DNA of 64,000 nt from Phytopythium helicoides (Eukaryota; Oomycota; Peronosporomycetes; Pythiales; Pythiaceae). Under the pieces are notes generated by a model that was not told where the DNA came from, searched no databases, and was given only the letters and a program-made list of their open reading frames with translations. Shown piece after piece: positions 40,626-49,829 of this stretch (position 1 is its first letter; every line of letters begins with the position of its first letter). The translations under genes and the position numbers were made by a program. The DNA lies in contig JANFNE010000052.1 of the NCBI GenBank assembly GCA_024867545.1, positions 496,001 through 560,000 on the forward strand. The letters are read 5' to 3'.

Positions 40626-41812
40626 GCTCGTGCAGAGCTGCAACCGGTGTGCGTGCCTTTCCCTTCGAGTGGGTGGAAGACCGTTGTCTCTGTTGCTATG
40701 CCAAGGATCGCTCATCAAGGTCAAACTATGGCAGCAAATTTTGTGGTACGACCAGCCACAGACGTGCTCCTGTAGGGTTTAGTATGGCTTAGCCATTCGC
40801 CAAGTTAGTCACAGCGACAAAGAGCTCGCAGCGCGTTCTGGTGCTTGAAATCCACGTCAAGACGTTGTCTATGCAACCGTGACATTCAGGTCGCCCACTT
40901 CAACCCATTGTCACGAAATGCAACGCCCACGCCCGCATTCGAGAGGTTTTGTGCTCCAAGTGACTAGCTTTAATAGCCTTTCTCAGCATACCATGTAGCT
41001 TGGGTCTTTAGGGCATGAATGGTTAGCACGCGTTACTGGTACGGCTTGTGCAATCCGACAATTAGGGTTTAAACCCTTGAGTGTGGTTGGTGTGAAGGGA
41101 ATGCGCCAAATACACGAGTACCTTCCGCTTCTGCGAGCAACGACGGCACTGCGGATCTACGTAGCAGTGTTTGAAATGATTTGGATGCGGCGGAAGGGTG
41201 ATCAACCCCGCGGTGAAAACTTTAGGTGGGCGTTCTTTTTAGTGATGCGGTTGAAGTTGAAGCTCCTGCGTGATGTCCGCATGTGACAGGCGCATGGTAA
41301 TCCAAGCACTTCGACCAGTCGTGTCTAACCGCCCCGTCCGACATTCGGGTGTCGACGAGCGCGGCGTTGCAGTGCAGTGAGACGGTATGGAGTGAAGAGA
41401 ATAGCAGTGCTCACCGCCGTCTGTGTTGCGCTAGCCAGAAGATGGCAGTAGGCGAGTGAGCAAGCCGTCTTCCACCCCATACAATTCCACTAGTAGACAC
41501 AGATCCTTGGTCGTCGATGAGCCACTTTTCGAGTTGCAACTTGTCTGTGAGTTCTTCGGTAAGTTGATAACAGTCGAGCCTGAGCTCTCTTGGCAATGAT
41601 CATGCCTCGCCAAGTGGTTGTACAACTGGTGATGCGTGTGGGTCAGTGTCAAGCACGTCGGTTGCGAGTATGGCGGCGTGATGAGCGAGTATGGCGGCGT
41701 GATGAGAGAGTATGGTGGCTTTAGTGAAATGTGCACAGGAATCATGGCATTCTTTGGTGGCGTGGGCTCTGTGTCTTTGGGTACTTGTGTGTGCATTGTG
41801 CCGCTTCATCGG
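40626..41812. other. Gene-free region upstream of the transporter array
   Basis: No gene is supported. One TGTAGGGTTT (40771-40780) lies 177 bp upstream of transporter 6, and an AGGGTTTAAACCC palindrome is at 41064-41076. Three copies of a 21-bp unit (GAGTATGGCGGCGTGATGAGC and variants) run in tandem from 41666 to about 41722. Confidence 0.5.
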
Positions 41813-42061
41813 TCAGCAGGGGAGATGTGAGCGATCGGGCAGTTCAAGCCCTTCGAACTCCATCACCTCGATGAGTATGACAAGTCGTGCGAGCTTGGCA
41901 AAGAATGGTAGAGTGCTTGCTTCAAGCGTGACTGGCGCGAGCCCTGGCACGTTGACGCTGCCGAATAGCTCTGCAAGCATGGTTATTCGCCGGCGAAGTC
42001 GTCGGGTCGGTGAGATCTCCCGTCCATCGAGGATGGTGATATCCAGCGAGACATCCGACTT
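41813..42061 (-). pseudogene. Coding-like gene fragment, unknown family
   Basis: An 82-codon stretch bounded by stops and lacking a good start reads like real protein sequence. It contains LDITILDGREISPTRRLRRR, MLAELFGSVNVPGLAPVTLE and FFAKLARLVILIEVMEFEGL. The next codon upstream is a TAG, beyond which similar-looking sequence (RMARWQRMR) continues. I read it as a relic of a larger gene or transposon ORF; the family is not recognised. Confidence 0.35.
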
Positions 42062-42588
42062 CTACCTCATGCGTTGCCACCGCGCCATCCGAGTCATCAG
42101 CGCAGCAGTCTTCCTCTTGGATTTTTATCGCGAATGGCCACCGTATTTCGTAACCTGAAGCAAACGAATTTTATTGGCTAAAAATAAAAATGCTATGTTT
42201 GGTTTTCCGTAAAAACAAATAAATAAAAACATGAGTAGCTCAATCGCAGAGGGAATGACTGCACATTCCAAAGGTACAATAGACGCTGAAAAGCTCAACT
42301 ATTTCGTCCTGCGCACATATACACAAATCGGAATGCTCTAGATGCATTTTGCTTCCAAACCGTGCACCAGCTGAAATATATGACAATTGTGTTACTCTTT
42401 TTGCGTATTTCACTGGCCTCCGCTTTGGTAATTGCACAAACCAAATGTATCCGTTGCTTGAACAAACCCACCGCTTCTTATCATCACCACATTCAGCTCG
42501 AATATTATTCTTCTCGTTGAAAATTCGTGCTTGGAATCAAACAATTTTAACATTAATTACAAATCAACTAGCAACAGCATACCGAGCA
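42062..42588. other. AT-rich flank of the Harbinger element
   Basis: No gene is supported. The sequence turns AT-rich (for example AAAAATAAAAATGC) compared with the transporter region, marking the start of the transposon-dense part of the window. Confidence 0.4.
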
Positions 42589-42591
42589 TTA

Positions 42592-42622
42592 AGAGGCAGG
42601 TTGCAGTTCACGTCTTTTTTGG
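42592..42622 (+). repeat. Left terminal inverted repeat of the Harbinger element
   Basis: AGAGGCAGGTTGCAGTTCAC followed by a T-rich stretch; it matches the right end in about 15 of the first 18 positions. Confidence 0.6.
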
Positions 42623-42636
42623 AGTCAGAAAAAGAG

Positions 42637-43494
42637 ATGGCAGGTCACAGCACGCGTTGCGTATATTTGGTCATGAAAGATTTCAAGCCGCAACCGCTCC
42701 CACCACTTTGCAAGAACACGAGCGTGGAGAAGAAGTCCACCATGACCACGAGGATGACCTGGGATGAAGATTTGATCGAGTCGTTGCTGTATATTCGGAT
42801 GAACCAGTACGTGGCGGCATTCCGTGGGACAAAGAGCAAAGCACAGATAGCGGCCGGGTGGCACCGAGTGCGTGAACTGTTCAACGGGGACAACGACAAA
42901 GCCTGCGAAATCGACCAAATCAAGAACAAGTTCCAAGCCTTGAAGAGCGAGTATGACCGCATCAAGGCAAGCGAACCCGAAACGGACAACAACACCGACA
43001 ATCCAATCAACTTCCCAGCACATTGGGCCGCTTTGGTTCAGTACTTTGGAGACCTATCCGGCATGGGTAATCGAGACTACGGTCAGACCGGCGCTGCATC
43101 CGGCGATGCAGGTACTGGGTCTGGAGATAAAGCACGGGGTAATGTAGTGACAGAGGGCGCTAAGAACAAGTGCAAGGCGCGCAAGCGCAAACTCGACCTG
43201 GGAGACGCGGTAGCGATGATGGCGGAGTTCATCACCATGCGTGCTGCTAGTGAAGAGCGTTCAGATGGGCATGAGAGTGAGAGCTCTAGCGCTGGCAGCG
43301 CTGATATCTCTCGTCTTGAAGCTTCTATATCTGCAGCGTTTGGACAACAGCAGCAGACTCTTCAACGTATTGAGGCATCCATGAACGAGTCGCGGCTGGT
43401 CAATGCTGCGATATTAGCATACCTACAGTATACGGCAACGGGCTGTGCTAAACGCACCACCCCGGGAGGATCGGTGCACCACCCCTACACATAG
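42637..43494 (+). CDS. Harbinger Myb/SANT-like DNA-binding protein, 3' end replaced by MULE-1
   Basis: 285 aa from the ATG at 42637; a second candidate start at 42742 (MTTRMTWDED) may be the real one. A trihelix/Myb-like domain is visible (MTWDEDLIESLLYIRMNQYV, then AQIAAGWHRVRELF and IKNKFQALKSEYDRIKA). An acidic/Ser region and a C-terminal helix (LEASISAAFGQQQQTLQRIE) follow. In Harbinger elements this protein accompanies the transposase into the nucleus and binds the ends. The last 18 codons (from GCAKRTTPGG) come from the MULE-1 terminal repeat. The original frame resumes at 46998 and would end at a TGA at 47038-47040. Confidence 0.75.
   Translation: MAGHSTRCVYLVMKDFKPQPLPPLCKNTSVEKKSTMTTRMTWDEDLIESLLYIRMNQYVAAFRGTKSKAQIAAGWHRVRELFNGDNDKACEIDQIKNKFQALKSEYDRIKASEPETDNNTDNPINFPAHWAALVQYFGDLSGMGNRDYGQTGAASGDAGTGSGDKARGNVVTEGAKNKCKARKRKLDLGDAVAMMAEFITMRAASEERSDGHESESSSAGSADISRLEASISAAFGQQQQTLQRIEASMNESRLVNAAILAYLQYTATGCAKRTTPGGSVHHPYT
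43431..43439 (+). repeat. 9-bp target-site duplication of MULE-1, left copy
   Basis: TACGGCAAC, repeated at 46989-46997. Confidence 0.92.
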
Positions 43495-43614
43495 ACGGGG
43501 CATCTTGCGATAGAAAGTTCTGCGTGCAGTCAAAAACTACAGTACAAACAGTGACGTACAGCGGCCGTTAGCGTTTTCAGAAATCGTTAGCGTTTCGATC
43601 TGTCATTTCGCAAT
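43440..43614 (+). repeat. Left terminal inverted repeat of MULE-1 (175 bp)
   Basis: Matches the inverse of 46825-46988 apart from an extra TACAGCGGCCG at about 43557-43567 and isolated differences. It encodes by chance the new C-terminus of the Harbinger Myb-like ORF. Confidence 0.92.
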
Positions 43615-43631
43615 TCGACAGCGCTCCGACG

Positions 43632-44443
43632 ATGCCGCTCCCTGCTGACGGCTTTGTCGTCGTCGATCTACGTCTCGACAAGCTCACGCTAACCGCCCTC
43701 CTTCGTGAAGCTGAAGCCAGTCCATACGTAAACATTTTTGCGGAAGTTGGAGGACGTGAAGACGATGCTCGGGCGCAATCGCGCGTCGAGTGCCGCAGCG
43801 AGGCGCTCCGTTTGTTAAAGGCTCGCATTGACGACCACGCGCGCTGCTTTGACGCGCGCTGGTCATCAAAGCAATACTCTTTTCTTCGTTCTCTGCCTGG
43901 TGGGTGCGAGCAAGAGGCCCACCAGGACTTTACTGAAGACGACATGGCTCGAGTCGCCTCGGCTCACGATGGTGGTATGAACGCCTCAATCATCATCGCA
44001 TCATGAACGGTACGACTCTTCGCGTGTATCCAAGGTGCTTTTACCAGGTACAGGGTGAAGGTGTTGTATTGCAATTGCCCCCCGGCTACGCCGTTATCTT
44101 TCGGGGTGATCTGCTACATTGTGGATCTGCATACAGCAGAACCAACTACCGTCTCCATGCCTACCTAACCCTTCCTGATAAGAATTGGGCTCCTGATGTT
44201 GTTTCGAGTGCAGCAAAGCCTGTTTACCGTTGCGGGTTTCCAGGTTGCGACAAATCGTACGCGAAGTCAGGCTCCGCGAGACAGCATCGCTATCGCTGTT
44301 TGAAGAATCCAAGCTACAAGGAAAACAGAGAGAAGCGACGCAGCAAGGAGTGCGGCGTGTTCAAGTGCGACATATGCGATCCCCCAGCGACATTTCAACA
44401 TCGCGGTGGCCTTCGCAAGCATCGGTTTGCAGTGCACAAGTGA
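43632..44443 (+). pseudogene. 2OG-Fe(II) dioxygenase with C-terminal zinc fingers, MULE-1 cargo, one frameshift
   Basis: Two frames (43632-about 43998 and about 44000-44443) join into a protein of about 270 aa if one base is restored near 43998; no intron fits. The oxygenase part has the iron-binding HQDF (His-x-Asp), then PPGYAVIFRGDLLHCGSAY with the distal His, and NYRLHAYLTL with the Arg expected to bind 2-oxoglutarate. It is followed by two zinc-finger-like units: CGFPGCDKSYAKSGSARQHRYRC, and CDICDPPATFQHRGGLRKHR ending in AVH. The gene starts 17 bp inside the left terminal repeat and converges on the transposase. Enzymes of this class hydroxylate protein, RNA or DNA bases. A nucleic-acid target would fit the fingers, but that is inference. 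The single break may be a sequencing error. Confidence 0.75.
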
Positions 44444-44626
44444 GCACAAGTGACAGGTGTGTGCACCTAGGTATGATTAATTTCATGCAATAAATGCACA
44501 CCATTGAATCCTTTGCTTGTAGAATATATTTGTTTTTGTCCGAAATGAAATTCATGGAAAATGAAAGCTAATCCAACATATAAAAGAGATATACCAGTTT
44601 CCCGTGCTGATTTCATAAGATTGGCA

Positions 44627-46684
44627 TCACGCCTCTGGATTGCATGGATGGTAGCGCAAACGAGACAGGCGACGGACTCCCCTCTCACCACGTGCAATAG
44701 CAGAAGATAATGTTGGAAGCGATTGGCTTCGGTTTGGTGATCTTAATGCTCCATCTACCGACGTGATAGCAGAACCAGACACTGTATAAGTAGATTGGAC
44801 CCCTCCATTATTCGCATCAGAAAGCTCGAACCCAGACATTAATCTTGTCGAAACTCTGTGTCCTCGTCCTCGCGCCCTTCCTCGAGAAGGGCCACCTGCT
44901 GCACTTCGCCTTGCTTGCTTACGTTTAGCTCTGCGTTCGGATATTCGCAGAGGATCGAGAATTACTTCAGCTGCCGAAACTGGTGCACTGAATCTATCAA
45001 TCCACCAATGTGCGTTAAAGTCCTCAGGTTTTAAAAATCCATTCTCATTTGAAATCCTTTTTAATGTATGCGGGCAAGGGATCCCCATTACACGATTATA
45101 TTCGCCAGAGCAGGGAGTTAGTGTGATATTGTCGAGATTCTCAATACATTTTAAAAGTGCGTAGTCATGGATGATACGGACGACCTTTGCAAACAGAGGT
45201 TGACGGAGAAGAACTTTGGTTTTCACTTTTGCATCTGATATCGCTGTTTGATACTTATGAATGGAGATTCGGGTATGGAGTCTCAGTAAATCTCCGGTTG
45301 ACGAGTTGATCCAGTCCTTTAGGGTTGAATGATATCCTTCAACTCGGGAAGTAGTGTGCATCCCATAGTGTCGTATCTTGTTGGTCCAACATCGAATAAT
45401 TTGACGTTTCCAAATATCAAGCCATGTATCATCAACATAAGCGGCCTCTGTTGGTGAAAGAGAGTGGAGTTTTTTTTTTCTACGGAGCTCGTATTCTTCT
45501 TCGGTTGGTGAGTTTATAAGAGCATAAAAACCACTACAAAACTCTTGATAGGCTGTTGTATCACGAAATTTGGGAACACGCGGCCTAGATAGTTGAGGAT
45601 CGAGCTCTTGCGGAAAAGACCACATGCGTGCATGCTTTTCTACGTCTTTTGCGATATGCCAGATGCACAACAAGACTGGTATTTTAGGAAATTGTTTTTC
45701 TAAAGCGTTCAGCAAAGCAAGATCACGGTCAATAATGAACACTTTGGGAAATGGAATACCTGAATCTTGCATTGTTGCATGAAGTTCTTTGAGAGCCCAC
45801 ATAAAGTCTGTCTCTGTTTCGCCAGTCATGAATACTTGAGCTACATGGAGTGTCGTATTCATACCAGAGACCCCCACGATATTTAGCAGAGGCATACCAA
45901 AACCATTTGTCTTGTATGTGCAATCCATCACGATGACGTCGTAGTTTTCAGCAAATATTGCAAGTGTATCTTTGAGGGCAAAGAACATATGAGTCACATG
46001 TCCTCTGTCATCTTGACGCAATGCCATTCCGTATTCATCCCCTCTCAAAATATGTACTAGGTGTTCAATTCTGGTTCTCGATCCAAGTGTTTCAGCTACA
46101 ACTTTTTGACGCACGTTGTAAATGTCCCTCGGCGTCAAGCAAAGCTCAGGTCGCTCACATCGCAACCGTGCTAGAGTTTGGTCAGCACGTACACCGACCT
46201 CTGCATCAGTTGCGATCGCTTCAACCACAGAGTTGTCACGATCCAATCGACGATGGATAGGATGTGAGGATGGCGTTAAAGTAGGAGGGTGATTGTGCTT
46301 GGTCGCCGCCCCCCTGTGCTCGATCTTCCATTTGCCACTTAGTCGATCCCGCATTACATTGACAACCATAGGGCACCCGCATCGACGCGTTGCCGTGTTA
46401 TGACGTCTCTTAGCTCCAGGTCGGCGTTTACTTGCTCGCTTTTGGCCGTGTTGATCGCATGCATAAACAACACGTCTGCGTTGTGGCGGTGTACTCTTGT
46501 CGTAGTACGTATGTTGAACTACTACCGCGTAGCCATGAGCCCTAGCGAACGCATTGATCTTAAGTTGGGCCTCTTCTGGTGTTTGAAATGAATCTTCTGG
46601 GTGGCATGGCAGCTCCCAAACGCCATCATCCGAGCTGCATGACGATGAAGTATCCATAAATGCGCTGACGTTGGGTAGGATCAT
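44627..46684 (-). CDS. MULE-1 transposase, intact
   Basis: 685 aa, uninterrupted. An N-terminal FAR1/WRKY-GCM1-type zinc domain lies at about residues 40-130 (AFARAHGYAVVVQHTYYDKS, RRCGCPMVVNVM, HNHPPTL). The MULE catalytic domain follows: VMDCTYKTNGFGMPLL (first Asp, about 253), FIIDRDLALLNALEKQFP (second Asp, about 318), LLCIWHIAKDVEKHA (the CxxH region), and TTSRVEGYHSTLKDWI (Glu, about 450). A SWIM-like CPHTLKRI segment and a basic C-terminus (RGRARGRGHR) complete it. With its terminal repeats and target duplication this looks like a competent autonomous element. Confidence 0.92.
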   Translation of the reverse strand: MILPNVSAFMDTSSSCSSDDGVWELPCHPEDSFQTPEEAQLKINAFARAHGYAVVVQHTYYDKSTPPQRRRVVYACDQHGQKRASKRRPGAKRRHNTATRRCGCPMVVNVMRDRLSGKWKIEHRGAATKHNHPPTLTPSSHPIHRRLDRDNSVVEAIATDAEVGVRADQTLARLRCERPELCLTPRDIYNVRQKVVAETLGSRTRIEHLVHILRGDEYGMALRQDDRGHVTHMFFALKDTLAIFAENYDVIVMDCTYKTNGFGMPLLNIVGVSGMNTTLHVAQVFMTGETETDFMWALKELHATMQDSGIPFPKVFIIDRDLALLNALEKQFPKIPVLLCIWHIAKDVEKHARMWSFPQELDPQLSRPRVPKFRDTTAYQEFCSGFYALINSPTEEEYELRRKKKLHSLSPTEAAYVDDTWLDIWKRQIIRCWTNKIRHYGMHTTSRVEGYHSTLKDWINSSTGDLLRLHTRISIHKYQTAISDAKVKTKVLLRQPLFAKVVRIIHDYALLKCIENLDNITLTPCSGEYNRVMGIPCPHTLKRISNENGFLKPEDFNAHWWIDRFSAPVSAAEVILDPLRISERRAKRKQARRSAAGGPSRGRARGRGHRVSTRLMSGFELSDANNGGVQSTYTVSGSAITSVDGALRSPNRSQSLPTLSSAIARGERGVRRLSRLRYHPCNPEA

Positions 46685-46824
46685 GCTTGCGGTTACTTAG
46701 ACACCGTGGTCGTTAATGGCGCAGCAGACGTGTTGGTGGTGATGATGCGGGGCGGGGAAGGGGGGGGAGGCGCTGGGAAAGTTATTGGCAGTTGACGTGC
46801 CTTAAAATCACATTCTACATCGCC

Positions 46825-46988
46825 ATTGCGAAATGACAGATCGAAACGCTAACGATTTCTGAAAACGCTAACGTCACTGTTTGTACTGAAGTTTTTGACT
46901 GCACGCAGAACTTTCTATCGCAAGATGCCCCGTCTATGTGTAGGGGTGGTGCACCAATCCTCCCGGGGTGGTGCGTTTAGCACAGCCC
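46825..46988 (-). repeat. Right terminal inverted repeat of MULE-1 (164 bp)
   Basis: The inverse of the left repeat. It is 141 bp from the transposase start codon, so it should contain the transposase promoter. Confidence 0.92.
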
Positions 46989-47342
46989 TACGGCAACGCG
47001 GCCACCAACGGATGGCGAAGGCCATACAGGTGATCCCTGATCGTATCACGCTTGGATGTTGCTACTGTATTTGTGTCGTCGTCCTCGGCTGCCCACCACA
47101 CACGATCGATCTCCATCCAGTCTTTAATCTCGACGGGCTCACTGGCCAATGTCCTGTCGAGATCGATGAACCAATTGTGTAGAACGAGAGTTGCTTTGAT
47201 CAGAGCCGCCATCTCCGGTGGTGTCTCGAGCAATAGACACTCTGAACTTCCCATTGAAACGACCAAATGTATGCTCCACTACGATGCGTGTTCTGCTGTG
47301 TAGAAGATTGTACAGTTGATTGGCCGGGTTCATGACTGGCAA
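46988..47342 (-). pseudogene. Harbinger DDE transposase, C-terminal fragment
   Basis: Read from 47342: MNPANQLYNLLHSRTRIVVE, then HTFGRFNGKFR, the conserved end of the DDE domain. A one-base break near 47240 follows, then LLLETPPEMAALIKATLVLH and NWFIDLD, ending at a TAG created by the MULE-1 insertion at 46988. The SRTRIVVE..FGRFKG-type motif and the helix ending in LHNWFI are standard for PIF/Harbinger transposases. Confidence 0.75.
46989..46997 (+). repeat. 9-bp target-site duplication of MULE-1, right copy
   Basis: TACGGCAAC, identical to 43431-43439. Confidence 0.92.
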
Positions 47343-48681
47343 TATCGGGTATGGAGTAAATACTGTAGATAGTAGCTGGTAGCCAGCATCACCAACGATC
47401 CAAACTCAGCGTTAATGGTTCGATTGTAGCGCTCAAGGGGGTTGTTAGTCCTGCTTGCGATATCGGTAGGGACCACGTGCACGTCCCACACCTTTGGTGG
47501 AAACCGATTTATCCATGTCTTGTCAAAGTACACCCAGAACTTATTCCACTTTGCTGCGCTGTAGGGAGCTTGGTCATCGACACATTGACGCTCAATCATG
47601 TGGCGAACATAGTTCACACCATGTACTTGAACTTTGTTGTGTGGAATGACTGTCAGCAGATCAAGGCAGCCTTTGGCCATAGCAATCTTGATCTCTGGTT
47701 TGGGCAGACTCAGCTTTACCATTTTCCTTCGTACTGCTTGTTTGAAATGAAAGTAGCACCCCACAATTGTTGCCATTGGGAACTGTACCTGAATTGCATC
47801 CATGAGCGCAAGCTCGAAATCACATACCACCGTCGCCGGGTCTAGTTGATCGTCAGTTGCAGCTACAACAGCGTCAATTACGCGCCAGTAGACATCTTGC
47901 TTTTTCGACGTGCACAGGAGGTAAAACACGGGTAAGAAGAGATTTGTAGGTCGATCATGCACCATCACGATTACACACTGATAAAATCCCTTGGGAACGC
48001 AGCGAAATGTGCCATCGACGAAGATGGATGACTGCTTAAACTGCATTCGCTCAATGAGATGCAGATGTGCCCACCCAACCACTCTCTCGAGCTTTAAGCC
48101 CATCTTGAACGATGTCTGAAACTGGAAGAATGGTAGCCTGCCTGTAGAGTGAGCGATTGATGGAAGTGGCTCAACTTCAATAACGCCATGGATATCACCC
48201 CCGAAGTATGTATGCCTCGCGTTGTTCACAATCTGAATCACAGTTTTGCGGTCTATATCTGCTTGGACGAGTAGTAGCCCGTCTGGGCTAAATTCTTGCA
48301 CAAGCCGGTCATAAATTGTTGTAGCACGCTCACCAAGGTCAGATACTGCCATTCTTCTAGCGGCTTCTCTTACTGCGTCTTCGATGTTGACACTAGGAAC
48401 TGTTGTTGTGGCAACGCTCCTGCAGACATGCTCACCTTTGAACTCGAAATTGTTAATTGCGAGGACATAAGCAAGCGTCGCTTTGCACAGCGGCATCCCC
48501 TTGCTATTGGTTCTGTACTTGCTGCAACGGTAGGTGACTTTGACGCTAGTTGTTTCACGCCAAGTGTACTTGTACCCACTCGCGTACAGCAGCTTTCCAG
48601 AACTGACATCAAAGTCGCTCATATTGTGTTGCCCGAGCAGATTGTCTCCTTCAGCTCTTGTATGAACAGAACCCCTGGCTG
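47330..48681 (-). pseudogene. MULE-2 transposase, 3' part (ORF split by the Gypsy element)
   Basis: From the Gypsy insertion point the frame runs 450 codons to a stop at 47330. A FLYWCH-like zinc module is present (YKYTWRETTSVKVTYRCSKY, CKATLAYV, HVC). The MULE domain follows: SSIFVDGTFRCVPKGFYQC (first Asp), PATVVCDFELALMDAIQVQF (second Asp), IVGCYFHFKQAVRRK, and ASRTNNPLERYNRTINAEFG (Glu). Its upstream 153 codons are at 62125-62582, in the same frame. The stop lies right at the junction with the Harbinger fragment, so the element has no visible terminal repeat on this side. It is unrelated to the MULE-1 transposase at sequence level. Confidence 0.8.
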
Positions 48682-49695
48682 TGTGATATAGTGACTGAAT
48701 GAAAATACAGGCGTATCGAACCCCCCTCACGTTGTGTTCCCTTTTGGCAAGGTTCTTTCCCTATAAGCCGGGTTGCACACGTATGAACAGGGTTCAACAA
48801 GCAACACACACACCGCTCCGCTGGCTACGAGCAAGCCAGCGAGCTGCACTCGCACTCCGTGCCCTCAGCTAGAAAGCTGACGACGTGCACTAGGCACTAC
48901 ACGGCAGCTGACGGACCGAAATCCCTCAGCTGAAGGGTCTTTCACCGCACTAAAGGCGGCTCGGCCCACACACAGGGCCACCAAGCACTCCCAACTCTTG
49001 GCCTGACCTTGGGCGCAACCACGACACTCAATGTGCGTTGGTGCAGCCGGCGGTCATATCCAGCCCACACCCACGACTCACCTTGCGCAGATGCTTGCGT
49101 CGGACTTGGAAAATTCCGCTCTGTATTTGTTACTTTATAGCTTCATCATCTTCCTACTGTCTCCTATACAATATGCAAGTATAAAAATCCTACTTCCGCT
49201 GAGCAGTCGCATCCGACCAGCAGCGGTGTCTCTTCATCTGTCCCTTGGGCCGTTTGACTGGCCTTTGTATGAGCTACTTGAGCGACCTTCCTGCCACCGC
49301 CCGCTCACCCGGCCAGACTGTCGCCACAGGCCACTTGTCACAGTCGGCTGTACACGCTTGTCCACCGTCCAGTGTACCCAGCTACGGGCACTTTCCAGGC
49401 GCCACCGTCCGGGGTACATATCCGCCACCGGCCAGTGTACCCGTCTGCTGACACTGCCGACCGTCACCGTCCGAGGGTACATACCCGCCACCGGCTGGTG
49501 TACCCAAGCCTCCCAGCGACACTCGGACAACCCATGGGTGCTTTGGCCAGAAGTGTAAATAGTTTCCCCCCGACGCTGGGTCGCCCGCCTGATAGCCTCG
49601 GCGCTTGGTCATAATTGCAATTTCTTCGGGCGCATGTCCGGCCGGCCGCTAAATTGTCTGGGACCTTGGTCAGAATTGAAATTTGCTTCACCACA
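48682..49695 (-). repeat. 3' LTR (left copy)
   Basis: 1014 bp. Contains several short near-repeats of the type CCGCCACCGGCCAGTGTACC and GGGTACATACCCGCCACCGG at about 49390-49505. A short purine run (AGGGGCGG, minus strand, about 49697-49704) just outside it is the likely polypurine tract. Confidence 0.93.
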
Positions 49696-49829
49696 ACCGC
49701 CCCTGGCGCGTGACGAGCCAATCAGTGAGTCGCGCGGCAAACTTTTCTGTCGGTGACGGTTCTATCAGAAATTTCAGCCGGCTCTTCACATCAACCGCAC
49801 GCGGCCGAAGCTCGATCTCCTCCGCGCGC

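Larger units (their letters stand above)
43440..46988. mobile_element. MULE-1, Mutator-like transposon with accessory dioxygenase gene
   Basis: Long terminal inverted repeats (43440-43614 and 46825-46988) begin GGGCTGTGCTAAACGCACC. They match almost base for base except for an 11-bp insert in the left copy and a few substitutions. Both sides are flanked by the same 9 bp, TACGGCAAC (43431-43439 and 46989-46997), the target duplication size of Mutator-like elements. Inside are a convergent pair: a 2OG-Fe(II) dioxygenase/zinc-finger gene (plus) and an intact transposase (minus). The insertion site is where the two Harbinger genes overlap at their 3' ends. Confidence 0.92.

Noticed and set aside
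41064..41076. AGGGTTTAAACCC and similar motifs near 63780 as telomeric repeats
   Set aside because: Only single units are present; a telomere or interstitial telomeric array would need several tandem TTTAGGG copies.
43440..46988. First reading of the long inverted repeats as Harbinger ends
   Set aside because: The Harbinger genes lie outside these repeats, the flanking duplication is 9 bp and the inside encodes a MULE transposase, so the repeats belong to MULE-1.
49031..49558. 175-codon ORF present in both LTRs
   Set aside because: It lies entirely within the LTR, is composed of repeats of the CCGCCACCGG type and resembles no protein; identity between copies follows from LTR identity.
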